In this document: piece by piece, positions 1-8,308 of the stretch
How the letters are laid out: the number at the start of each line of letters is the position of its first letter
Numbering within the stretch: position 1 is the stretch's first letter
The notes under the pieces: generated by a model
What the model was told of the DNA's origin: nothing
Databases searched by the model: none
What the model saw: only the letters and a program-made list of their open reading frames with translations
Position numbers and translations under genes: made by a program
NCBI RefSeq assembly: GCF_041624275.1
Contig: NZ_JBFJVE010000069.1
Coordinates: 1 to 13,531, forward strand
Source: Shimia sp041624275
GTDB lineage: Bacteria; Pseudomonadota; Alphaproteobacteria; Rhodobacterales; Rhodobacteraceae
DNA: 13,531 bases
Direction: 5' to 3'

Positions 1-333
1 ACCGCCGCCGCCCTGCGCGCCAACCTGGCGCGGGTGCTGGACAACACCGAGGGCCCCGACCCGGACCGCGTCGCCCAGGAGCTGGCGATGATCGCCGTCA
101 AGAGCGATGTCACCGAAGAGATCGACCGCCTGCGCGCCCATGTCGGCGCCGCCCGCGACCTTCTGGCGGCGGGCAGCCCCGTGGGCCGCAAGCTGGATTT
201 CCTGATGCAGGAATTCAACCGCGAAGCCAATACCTTGTGCTCCAAAGCTCAATCTGTTGACCTGACCCGGATCGGGCTTGACCTGAAGGCGGTCATCGAC
301 CAGATGCGCGAGCAGGTTCAGAATGTGGAGTGA
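1..333 (+). CDS. yicC: YicC-family endoribonuclease, C-terminal part (start outside window)
   Basis: The reading frame is open from the first base and stops with TGA at 331-333, so the gene is cut by the window edge. The visible ~110 residues match the C-terminal YicC domain (DUF1732 type): a segment DVTEEIDRLRAHV, then GRKLDFLMQEFNREANT and a SKAQSVDL stretch, which are the most conserved parts of the family. YicC proteins are known as endoribonucleases affecting RNA turnover and late-growth fitness; that function is taken from the family, not seen here. The stop lies directly before gmk, whose Shine-Dalgarno (GGAG, 327-330) is inside the last yicC codons. yicC beside gmk is a common arrangement in alphaproteobacteria. 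Identification is firm; the N-terminal half cannot be judged. Confidence 0.9.
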   Translation, partial: TAAALRANLARVLDNTEGPDPDRVAQELAMIAVKSDVTEEIDRLRAHVGAARDLLAAGSPVGRKLDFLMQEFNREANTLCSKAQSVDLTRIGLDLKAVIDQMREQVQNVE

Positions 334-338
334 ATGAC

Positions 339-979
339 ATGAGCGATCGCCGCGGACTTCTTATCATCCTGTCCTCGCCCTCGGGCGCGGGCAAATCGAC
401 CCTGGCACAGCGGCTGATGCGCTGGGACCCGGAGCTGCGTTTTTCGGTCTCGGCGACCACCCGCGCCCCGCGCGAGGGCGAGCAGGACGGGCGCGACTAT
501 TTTTTCCTCAGCGAAGATGCCTTCCGCAAACAGGTGGCCGACGGCGAGATGCTGGAACATGCGCATGTCTTCGGCAATTTCTATGGCTCGCCCGCCGGGC
601 CGGTGAAACAGACCATCGAGGCCGGGCGCGACGTGCTGTTCGACGTCGACTGGCAGGGCGAGATCCAGATCCGCAACTCCGACCTTGGCAAGCACGCGCT
701 GTCGATCTTCATCCTGCCGCCCTCGATCCGCGAACTGCACCGCCGGCTGGTGGCGCGCGGTCAGGACAGCGCCGAGGTGATCGCCGGCCGGATGAAGAAA
801 AGCTGGGACGAGATCAGCCATTGGGGCGCCTATGATTACGTTCTGGTCAACGATGATCTCGAGGCCACCGAGGCGCGGCTCAAGACCATCATCGCGGCCG
901 AGCGGCTGCGCCGTGAACAGCAGCCGAGGCTGCAATCCCATGTCCATGCGCTTCAGGCCGAATTCGAGGAGATGTCGTG

Positions 980-980
<1 letters not shown>
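339..980 (+). CDS. gmk: Guanylate kinase
   Basis: Encodes a 213-residue guanylate kinase, which phosphorylates GMP (and dGMP) with ATP to GDP in the cytosol as an essential step of guanine nucleotide supply. The P-loop SSPSGAGKST is at residues 12-21. The GMP-binding region follows with SVSATTRAPREGE (36-48), GRDYFF and YGSP, and then the FDVDWQG strand. Length is normal for the family. I chose ATG at 339 because GGAG at 327-330 sits 8 bases before it. A GTG at 330 (GTGA overlap with the yicC stop) is in frame and would add three residues. The 3' end overlaps the next gene by one base, which implies joint transcription. Confidence 0.97.
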
Positions 981-1510
<530 letters not shown>

Positions 1511-1536
1511 GGCAATAAAGCAGGTGCGCCGCCTAT

Positions 1537-1577
1537 ACCACTGTTTTAAAGTGATAAACATAATCTTTTAAAGTGGT
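1537..1577. promoter_or_regulatory. AT-rich repeat element in front of phoR
   Basis: In the 127-base gap between the carbonic anhydrase gene and phoR, the 10-mer TTTTAAAGTG occurs at 1544-1553 and again at 1566-1575, exactly 22 bp (two helical turns) apart. The outer ends form an inverted repeat, ACCACT (1537-1542) against AGTGGT (1572-1577), so an imperfect stem of about 13 pairs with a bulge is also possible. It is a sharp AT-rich island in GC-rich surroundings. It could be an operator and promoter region for phoR or a terminator for the upstream genes. No Pho-box half-site (TGTCA) was seen here. Confidence 0.45.
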
Positions 1578-1637
1578 GCATGAGGGAATTTCCGGCCGCG
1601 CGGGCAGGCGCGGGGCCGGATCAGCACAGGGCTGCAG

Positions 1638-2678
1638 ATGACGACACCGACGACAGTACAGCAGGTTCTGAACGCCATTCCGATGCCGGCGGTTTTCGTC
1701 AACCGCAACCGGCGCATTGTCGGCGCCAACGGGCGTGCTGCGGCGCTCAACCCCAAGGCCAGCGAAGACCGGCCCTTCGCGCTGATCTTTCGCCAGCCCA
1801 ACCTGTCGGCGGCGCTTGATGCCTGTCTGAACACCGGCACCGCGCAGACCGGCATCTACGAACACAGCGAAGGCGCCATCGCGGTGCGCTATGACGTCAC
1901 CTTCACCGGGGTCGAGGGGCTGGGCGAGGACGGCGTGCTGCTGTGTTTCAACGATGTCACCCACCTGCGGCAGGCCGACCGGATGCGGCGCGAGTTCGTC
2001 GCCAATGTCAGCCACGAGCTGCGCACGCCGCTGACCGCGATCCTGGGCTATATCGAGACCATCCTCGGGCCGGCCCGCGACGACCGCGCCGCCACGTTCC
2101 GCTTTCTTGAAACCATGGCCGACGAGGCGCAGCGGATGAACCGGCTGGTTGCGGACCTGCTGTCGCTGAGCCGGGTCGAGGAGACGGCGCGGATCCGCCC
2201 CACCGAGGAAGTCGATATCGTGGCGCTGATCCGCTCGGCCGCGAACAACCTCGAGGCCACGGCGCGCGACACCGGGGGCACGATCCGGCTGGATCTGCCC
2301 GAGAGCGCGATCACCCTGCGCGCCGATCCCGACCAGATGCGTCAGGTGCTGTCCAACCTGATCGAGAACGCGTTGAAATACGGCGGCGACGACACCACCG
2401 TGACCCTGTCCTGCCGCAGCGAGACGCGCGACCCCGATCTGCGCGGCCCGGCCTGCGTGATCGCGGTTGCCGACAATGGGCCCGGGATCGACCCGATCCA
2501 CCTGACCCGGCTGACCGAGCGCTTCTATCGCATCGACAGCCACCGCTCGCGCCAGATGGGCGGCACCGGGCTCGGGCTGGCCATCGTCAAGCACATCCTC
2601 AATCGCCATCGCGGCCAGCTGCGCATCGACAGCGCACCGGGCAAGGGCAGCCGGTTTTCGGTGATTTTGCCGAAATAA
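1638..2678 (+). CDS. phoR: Phosphate regulon sensor histidine kinase PhoR (no membrane segment)
   Basis: A 346-residue histidine kinase, the likely partner of the PhoB encoded at the other end of this cluster. Residues 1-110 look like a PAS domain (PMPAVFVNRNRRIVGAN, then FNDVTHLRQAD). A HisKA domain follows with the H-box FVANVSHELRTPLTAILG, the phosphorylated His being H126. The ATPase domain has the N-box NLIENALKYG (N244), the G1 box DNGPGID (279-285), FYRID and the G2 box GGTGLGLAI (308-316). Unlike the membrane-anchored PhoR of E. coli, there is no hydrophobic segment at the N terminus. An in-frame TGA at 1581-1583, with no ATG, GTG or TTG before 1638, rules out a longer form. The Shine-Dalgarno is weak. 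The gene is the first of the Pho cluster. Confidence 0.93.
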   Translation: MTTPTTVQQVLNAIPMPAVFVNRNRRIVGANGRAAALNPKASEDRPFALIFRQPNLSAALDACLNTGTAQTGIYEHSEGAIAVRYDVTFTGVEGLGEDGVLLCFNDVTHLRQADRMRREFVANVSHELRTPLTAILGYIETILGPARDDRAATFRFLETMADEAQRMNRLVADLLSLSRVEETARIRPTEEVDIVALIRSAANNLEATARDTGGTIRLDLPESAITLRADPDQMRQVLSNLIENALKYGGDDTTVTLSCRSETRDPDLRGPACVIAVADNGPGIDPIHLTRLTERFYRIDSHRSRQMGGTGLGLAIVKHILNRHRGQLRIDSAPGKGSRFSVILPK

Positions 2679-2706
2679 GCGGGAAATCCGTCTTTGGACC
2701 CGCTTT
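2677..2706 (+). terminator. Weak terminator-like hairpin after phoR
   Basis: AAGCGGG (2677-2683) pairs with CCCGCTT (2699-2705), and TCC (2687-2689) continues the stem with GGA (2696-2698) across an AAA bulge. Only a short TTT follows, so termination would be partial. Its 3' arm runs into the first half-site of the Pho box. Confidence 0.4.
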
Positions 2707-2733
2707 GTCATAAAAGCGTTACAGACCTGTCAC
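2705..2733 (+). promoter_or_regulatory. Pho box (PhoB binding site) upstream of pstS
   Basis: Three direct half-sites recur with an exact 11-bp period: TTGTCAT (TGTCA at 2706-2710), a degenerate GCGTTAC (CGTTA at 2717-2721) and CTGTCAC (TGTCA at 2728-2732), separated by A-rich spacers. This matches the known PhoB pattern of CTGTCAT-like repeats every 11 bp. It lies about 75 bases before the pstS start, so phosphate-starvation activation of pstSCAB-phoU-phoB by PhoB is the natural reading. Confidence 0.8.
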
Positions 2734-2807
2734 AAAAGCTTTGGCAGCACACCGTAGGTGCAGCCGCGAAGGCCGTCACGACGACGGTCGCAACTGGAGA
2801 GACACCC

Positions 2808-3857
2808 ATGAAGGTCAAATTGACGGCTTCCGCTCTGGCCATTGCCGCCGCAGCCACCACCGCATCGGCCCGCGATCAGGTCCAGATCGCCGGATCGTCC
2901 ACCGTGCTGCCCTATGCCACCATCGTCGCCGAAGCCTTTGGCGAGAACTTCGACTTCCCGACCCCGGTCGTCGAAGGCGGCGGATCGGGTGCCGGCCGCA
3001 AGAAGATGTGCGAAGGGCTTGGCGCGAACACCATCGACATCGCCAATTCCTCGTCGCGCATCAAGCCGTCGGACATCGAGCTCTGCGCCTCGAACGGCGT
3101 CAACGAGATCATGGAAGTCCGTTTCGGCTATGACGGCATCGTCTTTGCCTCGGATATCAACGGCCCGGCCTTCGCCTTCACCCCGGCCGACTGGTTCAAC
3201 GCCCTGGCCCGTCAGGTCGCGGTCGACGGCAAGCTGGTCGACAACAGCAACGGCAAGTGGTCGGACGTCAACGGCGACCTGCCGGCGCAAGAGATCCTGG
3301 CCTTCATCCCGGGCACCAAGCACGGCACCCGCGAAGTCTTTGACAAGAAGGTTCTGGAAGCCGGCTGCAAGGCCACCGGCGCCTATGACATCTACCTTGC
3401 CGCCGCCGAGGGCGACAGCGACAAGAAAAAGCAGAAAGCCGCCAAGAAGGCCTGCCACGCGCTGCGCACCGATGGTCTGTCGGTCGACATCGACGGCGAC
3501 TATACCGAGACCCTCGCGCGGCTCGACGCCAACACCCAGGCGATCGGCGTCTTCGGCCTGTCGTTCTATCAGAACAACACCGACAAGCTGATCGTCGCCA
3601 CCATGGACGGTGTCACCCCCTCGACCGAGACCGTGGCCTCGGGCGAATACCCGGTGTCGCGCCCCTTGTACTTCTACGTCAAGAAGGCGCATCTGGGCGT
3701 GATCCCCGGCCTGCAGGAATATATCGACTTCTTCGTCAGCGACGACATGGCCGGCCCGGACGGCCCGCTGGCGGAATACGGTCTGGTTTCGGATCCGGAA
3801 CTGGCCAAGACCCAGGAAATGGTTGCCAACGGAACCCCGATGGCACCGATGAACTAA
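2808..3857 (+). CDS. pstS: Phosphate ABC transporter, periplasmic substrate-binding protein
   Basis: A 349-residue phosphate-binding protein that delivers phosphate to the PstC/PstA channel. A Sec signal peptide is clear: basic MKVK, an alanine-rich core and an ASA cleavage motif (19-21), giving a mature start at RDQVQIAG. The ligand loop GSSTVLP (29-35) and the later NSSSRI and GTKHGTRE (169-176) correspond to the phosphate-contacting parts of PstS proteins. Four cysteines (C68, C93, C187, C216) could form two disulfides. A lysine-rich stretch (DSDKKKQKAAKKA, 203-215) is a local peculiarity. ATG 2808 is preceded by GGAGAG (2796-2801). An open frame reaches back to 2694 but would bury the signal peptide and run through the Pho box, so I reject it. 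Confidence 0.96.
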   Translation: MKVKLTASALAIAAAATTASARDQVQIAGSSTVLPYATIVAEAFGENFDFPTPVVEGGGSGAGRKKMCEGLGANTIDIANSSSRIKPSDIELCASNGVNEIMEVRFGYDGIVFASDINGPAFAFTPADWFNALARQVAVDGKLVDNSNGKWSDVNGDLPAQEILAFIPGTKHGTREVFDKKVLEAGCKATGAYDIYLAAAEGDSDKKKQKAAKKACHALRTDGLSVDIDGDYTETLARLDANTQAIGVFGLSFYQNNTDKLIVATMDGVTPSTETVASGEYPVSRPLYFYVKKAHLGVIPGLQEYIDFFVSDDMAGPDGPLAEYGLVSDPELAKTQEMVANGTPMAPMN

Positions 3858-3872
3858 GGCAGATCGAACCGC

Positions 3873-3898
3873 GCATGGCGCCCGTCGGGGCGCCATGC
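3873..3898 (+). repeat. Perfect 11-bp hairpin between pstS and pstC
   Basis: GCATGGCGCCC (3873-3883) is followed by the four-base loop GTCG and the exact complement GGGCGCCATGC (3888-3898). No T-run follows. A stable stem directly after the gene for an abundant binding protein usually protects the upstream mRNA end or lowers read-through, which would let PstS be made in excess over the permease. That role is inferred. Confidence 0.75.
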
Positions 3899-3933
3899 CG
3901 TTTCAGGGGTGCGGTCGCCGAACCGGAGGACAA

Positions 3934-5394
3934 ATGAACATCAGCCTCGTCATTCTCGCCGTTGTCGCGATCGCGACAATCGGCTTTTTTCTTGGCCGCT
4001 CGCGGGCCCTGGCCGCCGTCGAGGGCGACCGGCGCCGGCTGCATTCGCTGCCGGGCTATTACGGGCAGACCGTGTTCCTGTTCTCGGCGGTGCCGGCGCT
4101 GCTGGTCACTCTGGGCTGGCTGCTACTGCAACCGCTTTACGTGGAAAGCCAGATCACCGGCATGATCGGCGCCGCCGACATTGCCGAGGGCAGCTCGCGC
4201 AGCCTGGTGATGACCGACGTGCGCCGCATCGCCGAGGGGCTTGAGGTGGCGCTTGCCGAAGGAAGGCTGAGCGAGGCCGAGCTTGCCAGCACCCGCGCCG
4301 AAGAGACCGACATCCGCGCCCTTTTGGCCGAGGTCGGGGTCGCTGTGGCCTCGGAGGTCGAACAGGGCGTTCTCGAGGCCGCCAAGCAATACCGCGCCAT
4401 CACCGGCTGGCTTCAGATCGCGCTGGCGGCGGTGGCGATCCTGCTCAGCCTTGCGGGCTGTGCCCTGGCTCTGTCGCGGATCACCCCCGAGTTCCGCGCC
4501 CGCAACGTCTCGGAGCGGGCGATCAAGGCGCTGCTGATCCTGTCGTCGACGGTGGCGATCCTGACCACGGTCGGCATCGTCGCCTCGCTGGTCTTCGAGA
4601 CGGCGCATTTCTTCCGGCTTTACCCGGCGCGCGACTTCCTGTTCAGCCTGACCTGGAACCCGCAGTTCCAGGGCGGGTCCGACCTTGGCATCCTGCCGCT
4701 GCTCTGGGGCACGCTCTACGTGTCGCTGGTGGCGCTGGTCTTCGCGGTGCCGATCGGCCTCTTGGTCGCCATCTACCTGTCGGAATACGCCAGCCGGCGG
4801 ATGCGGGCCATCGTCAAGCCGGCGGTCGAGATTCTGGCCGGCATTCCGACCATCGTCTACGGCCTTTTCGCCCTGATCACCGTCGGCCCGCTGCTGCGCG
4901 ACTATTTCGCCGAGCCGATGGGGCTGGGCACCTCGTCCTCGTCGGTGCTGACCGCCGGGCTGGTGATGGGCATCATGCTGATCCCTTTCGTGTCGTCGCT
5001 GAGCGATGATGTCATCAACGCCGTGCCGCAGGCGATGCGCGACGGCTCTTACGGGCTCGGCGCGACCCGCTCCGAGACCGTGCGCCAGGTGATCCTGCCG
5101 GCGGCGCTGCCGGGCATCGTCGGCGCCATCCTCTTGGCCGCCAGCCGCGCCATCGGCGAGACCATGATCGTGGTCATGGGGGCAGGGGCGGCGGCCAAGC
5201 TCAGCCTCAACCCCCTGGAGGCGATGACCACCATCACCGTCAAGATCGTCAGCCAGCTGACCGGCGACACCGAGTTTGCCAGCCCCGAAACGCTGGTCGC
5301 CTTCGCGCTTGGCCTGTCGCTTTTCGTGGTCACGCTGGGGCTCAACATTCTGGCGCTTTATATCGTCCGCACATATCGGGAGCAGTACGAATGA
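3934..5394 (+). CDS. pstC: Phosphate ABC transporter permease PstC (long alphaproteobacterial form)
   Basis: A 486-residue inner-membrane permease, one half of the phosphate channel. The first ~200 residues are an extension not found in the ~320-residue E. coli protein. It holds hydrophobic segments at about 1-20, 46-68 and 158-180, with a charged, helical stretch between 90 and 155 (DUF3708-type region). The canonical permease part follows with segments near 201-221, 254-283, 299-320, 337-356 and 390-418. The cytoplasmic coupling loop that contacts PstB is MRDGSYGLGATRSETVRQVILPAALPG (368-394). ATG 3934 follows GGAGGA (3925-3930) at short spacing; an ATG at 3895 lies inside the preceding hairpin and is unlikely. 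The last four bases overlap pstA. Confidence 0.95.
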   Translation: MNISLVILAVVAIATIGFFLGRSRALAAVEGDRRRLHSLPGYYGQTVFLFSAVPALLVTLGWLLLQPLYVESQITGMIGAADIAEGSSRSLVMTDVRRIAEGLEVALAEGRLSEAELASTRAEETDIRALLAEVGVAVASEVEQGVLEAAKQYRAITGWLQIALAAVAILLSLAGCALALSRITPEFRARNVSERAIKALLILSSTVAILTTVGIVASLVFETAHFFRLYPARDFLFSLTWNPQFQGGSDLGILPLLWGTLYVSLVALVFAVPIGLLVAIYLSEYASRRMRAIVKPAVEILAGIPTIVYGLFALITVGPLLRDYFAEPMGLGTSSSSVLTAGLVMGIMLIPFVSSLSDDVINAVPQAMRDGSYGLGATRSETVRQVILPAALPGIVGAILLAASRAIGETMIVVMGAGAAAKLSLNPLEAMTTITVKIVSQLTGDTEFASPETLVAFALGLSLFVVTLGLNILALYIVRTYREQYE

Positions 5395-6746
5395 CCGATG
5401 CACCATCGTCCCGGCCGGAACCTGGCGGAAAAACCTTCACGTCGCTTCTCGAGCAGGACGCGCGCACCCGCCGCCGCAATGCCGCCGAGGCGCGGTTCCG
5501 CGCCTATGGGCTGGCCGCGATCACCGTCGCCATGCTGGCGCTGGTCGGATTGCTGAGCTCGATCCTCTACAATGGCTCCTCCGCCTTCCGCCAGACCTTC
5601 ATCACGCTGAACGTCTATCTCGACCCGGCCAAGCTGGACAAGGACGGCAGCGGCGATCTGGACAAGATCGCCAAGGTCACGACCTTTGGCTACGCGCCGC
5701 TGATCGCTAAGGCCATCGAAAGCGAATTCGAACGGCCCGGCATCGGTGTCGAGGGGCTGAAGGCCAAGGCGGCCGCCAAGATGATCTCGAAGGAGGGGGC
5801 CGCAGAGCTGCGCCGCTTCGTGCTGGCCAACCCGGAGCGGATCGGCGAGACCGTCGCCTTCAGGTTTCTCGCCTCGGGTCGGATCGACGGTTATTACAAG
5901 GGCCGTGTCACCATGGAGACGGCGAAAATCGACAAGAACGTCAGCCCCGAACAGCTGCTGCTGGCCGACCAGTTCAAAGAAGCCGGCATTCTTGAAACAT
6001 CGTTCAACTGGGGGTTTCTGACCCGCGCCGACGCCTCGGAGAACCGCCCCGAGGCGGCCGGGCTCGGGGTCGCGATCCTCGGGTCTTTCTACATGATGAT
6101 CGTGGTTCTCTGCCTGACCCTGCCGATCGGCGTGGCGGCCTCGATCTATCTTGAAGAATTCGCCCCCAAGAACTGGATCACCGATGTCATCGAGGTCAAT
6201 ATCTCGAACCTCGCGGCGGTGCCCTCGATCGTCTTCGGCATTCTTGGCCTCGCGATCTTCATCAACTTCGCCGGCCTGCCGCAATCGGCGCCGATCGTCG
6301 GCGGGCTGGTGCTGACGCTGATGACGCTGCCGACCATCATCATCGCCACCCGTGCCTCGCTGAAGGCGGTGCCGCCGTCGATCCGCGACGCGGCGCTGGG
6401 GGTAGGGGCCTCGAAGATGCAGACCGTGTTCCACCACGTGCTGCCGCTGGCCGCGCCGGGCATCCTGACCGGCACCATCATCGGCCTGGCCCAGGCCCTG
6501 GGCGAGACCGCGCCGCTGCTGCTGATCGGCATGGTGGCCTTCGTGCGCGAGTTTCCCGCCGCGCCGCCCGAGGGCTTTTTCGACCCTGCCTCGGCGCTGC
6601 CGGTGCAGGTCTACAACTGGACCCAGCGCGCCGATCCTGCTTTCGTGGAACGGGCCTCGGGGGCCATCATCGTTCTGCTGGCGTTCCTGTTGTTCATGAA
6701 CGCCGTCGCCATCATCCTGCGCCGCCGCTTCGAGCGCCGCTGGTAA
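5391..6746 (+). CDS. pstA: Phosphate ABC transporter permease PstA with N-terminal DUF3333 domain
   Basis: A 451-residue inner-membrane permease partnering PstC. After a basic cytoplasmic tail there is a membrane segment at about 40-60, then a ~165-residue hydrophilic region (62-225) that matches the position of the DUF3333 domain of alphaproteobacterial PstA and should face the periplasm. The canonical permease core starts near 226. Its coupling loop is SIRDAALGVGASKMQTVFHHVLPLAAPGI, and the protein ends with a hydrophobic segment and RRRFERRW. Within the extra domain, residues 83-94 read DKDGSGDLDKIA, which resembles a calcium-binding EF-hand loop except for Ala at the last ligand position. 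The start overlaps the pstC stop as ATGA, so the two permeases are translationally coupled. Confidence 0.95.
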   Translation: MTDAPSSRPEPGGKTFTSLLEQDARTRRRNAAEARFRAYGLAAITVAMLALVGLLSSILYNGSSAFRQTFITLNVYLDPAKLDKDGSGDLDKIAKVTTFGYAPLIAKAIESEFERPGIGVEGLKAKAAAKMISKEGAAELRRFVLANPERIGETVAFRFLASGRIDGYYKGRVTMETAKIDKNVSPEQLLLADQFKEAGILETSFNWGFLTRADASENRPEAAGLGVAILGSFYMMIVVLCLTLPIGVAASIYLEEFAPKNWITDVIEVNISNLAAVPSIVFGILGLAIFINFAGLPQSAPIVGGLVLTLMTLPTIIIATRASLKAVPPSIRDAALGVGASKMQTVFHHVLPLAAPGILTGTIIGLAQALGETAPLLLIGMVAFVREFPAAPPEGFFDPASALPVQVYNWTQRADPAFVERASGAIIVLLAFLLFMNAVAIILRRRFERRW

Positions 6747-6766
6747 CAGAAAAGAAGGCCATGCAT

Positions 6767-7564
6767 ATGTATGACGCAACCCAAGCCGCGCCGCAGGCCG
6801 GCCAGAAAGAGACCAAGATCTCCGCCAAGGGGGTGCAGGTCCATTACGGCGACACCCATGCCATCAAGGATGTGGATGTCGAGATCGCCGCCAGGACGGT
6901 GACCGCCTTCATCGGCCCCTCGGGCTGTGGCAAGTCGACCTTCCTGCGCTGTCTCAACCGGATGAACGACACCATCGACACCTGTCGCGTCGAGGGCAAC
7001 ATCCTGCTTGACGGCGAGGACATCTACGACAAGCGGGTCGACCCGGTGCAGCTTAGGGCCAAGGTCGGCATGGTGTTCCAAAAGCCGAACCCCTTCCCGA
7101 AGTCGATCTATGACAACGTCGCCTATGGCCCGCGCATCCACGGGTTGGCGCGCAACAAGGCCGATCTCGACGAGATCGTCGAGAAGGCGCTGCGCCGGGG
7201 CGCCATCTGGGACGAGGTCAAAGACCGGCTGGACGCCCCCGGCACCGGGCTTTCCGGCGGCCAGCAACAGCGCCTGTGCATCGCACGGGCCGTGGCCACC
7301 CAGCCCGAGGTGCTGCTGATGGACGAGCCCTGTTCGGCGCTTGACCCGATTGCCACCGCGCAGGTCGAAGAGCTGATCAACGAGCTGCGCGCGCGGTTCT
7401 CGGTGGTCATCGTGACCCATTCGATGCAGCAGGCCGCACGGGTCAGCCAGAAAACCGCGTTCTTCCACCTCGGCCATCTCGTGGAATACGACGACACGGC
7501 CACCATTTTCACCAACCCCAGTGACGAGCGCACCGAAAGCTACATCACCGGACGTATCGGATAG
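6767..7564 (+). CDS. pstB: Phosphate ABC transporter ATP-binding protein
   Basis: A 265-residue ATPase that powers phosphate import through PstC/PstA at the inner face of the membrane. All ABC motifs are intact: Walker A GPSGCGKST (50-58), Q-loop VFQKPNPFP (Q105), signature LSGGQQQR (162-169), Walker B LLMDEP (183-188) followed by SALDP, and the switch His in VTHSMQQAARVS (H218). The NRMND segment after Walker A and the KPNPFPKSIYDNVAYG stretch are specific to PstB. I chose ATG 6767 because AAGAAGG (6752-6758) is 8 bases away. ATG 6761, two codons earlier, is only 2 bases from it and less likely. The gene starts 20 bases after pstA. Confidence 0.96.
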   Translation: MYDATQAAPQAGQKETKISAKGVQVHYGDTHAIKDVDVEIAARTVTAFIGPSGCGKSTFLRCLNRMNDTIDTCRVEGNILLDGEDIYDKRVDPVQLRAKVGMVFQKPNPFPKSIYDNVAYGPRIHGLARNKADLDEIVEKALRRGAIWDEVKDRLDAPGTGLSGGQQQRLCIARAVATQPEVLLMDEPCSALDPIATAQVEELINELRARFSVVIVTHSMQQAARVSQKTAFFHLGHLVEYDDTATIFTNPSDERTESYITGRIG

Positions 7565-7578
7565 GACCAGGCGATCCC

Positions 7579-8295
7579 ATGAACGAAAAACACATCCTTT
7601 CCGCCTTTGACAGCGACCTGGAACAGGTTCAGACCCATATCATGATGATGGGCGGTCTGGTCGAGGAAGCCATTCTCAGAGCCTCGGAATCGCTTCAGGA
7701 ACTCGATCAGGAAATGGCCGAGAAGGTGCGCAATGACGACAAGGCGATCGACCTTCTGGAAGAGAAGATCAACGAGGAATGCGCCCTGCTGATCGCGCTG
7801 CGCTCGCCGGCGGCGGGCGACCTGCGGATCGCGCTTTCGGTGATGAAGATCGCCGGCAACCTCGAGCGGATCGGCGACTATGCCAAGAACATGGCCAAGC
7901 GCACCGCGATCCTGATGGATCTGCCCCAGGTCGAGGGCGCCCGCGGCGCCCTGCGGCGGATGGCGCGCGAGGTGCAGCTGATGCTCAATGACGCGCTCGA
8001 CGCCTATGTCCAGCGCGACAGCGAGCTGGCCTACAACATCCTGCGGCGCGACCTCGAGATCGACCAGATGTACAATGCGCTGTTCCGCGAATTCCTGACC
8101 TTCATGATGGAGGATCCGCGCAACATCACCCCCTGCATGCATCTGCATTTCATCGCCAAGAACACCGAACGCATGGGCGACCATGTCACCGCCATCGCCG
8201 AGCAGGTCATCTATGTGGTGGAGGGGCATATGCCCGATGACGAGGCCCGCCCCAAGCGCGACCATTACGACCCTTCGCTGCATCAGCTGAGCTGA
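7579..8295 (+). CDS. phoU: Phosphate signalling protein PhoU
   Basis: A 238-residue all-helical protein with the two-fold repeat of PhoU. Each half carries the metal-cluster motif ExxxD: NLERIGDYAKNMAKR (E96, D100) and NTERMGDHVTAIAEQ (E197, D201). PhoU keeps the Pho response off when phosphate is plentiful by communicating between the PstSCAB transporter and PhoR, and it limits phosphate uptake. It sits 14 bases after pstB with only a weak AGG upstream, so translation may rely on coupling. Length is normal. Because the PhoR of this cluster appears soluble, PhoU may bridge transporter and kinase without a shared membrane domain (inference). Confidence 0.96.
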   Translation: MNEKHILSAFDSDLEQVQTHIMMMGGLVEEAILRASESLQELDQEMAEKVRNDDKAIDLLEEKINEECALLIALRSPAAGDLRIALSVMKIAGNLERIGDYAKNMAKRTAILMDLPQVEGARGALRRMAREVQLMLNDALDAYVQRDSELAYNILRRDLEIDQMYNALFREFLTFMMEDPRNITPCMHLHFIAKNTERMGDHVTAIAEQVIYVVEGHMPDDEARPKRDHYDPSLHQLS

Positions 8296-8308
8296 GAGGG
8301 GCAGAGCG

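Noticed and set aside
2694..2807. N-terminal extension of PstS by 38 residues
   Set aside because: It would be translated through the Pho box and would bury a clear signal peptide. ATG 2808 has a good ribosome site.
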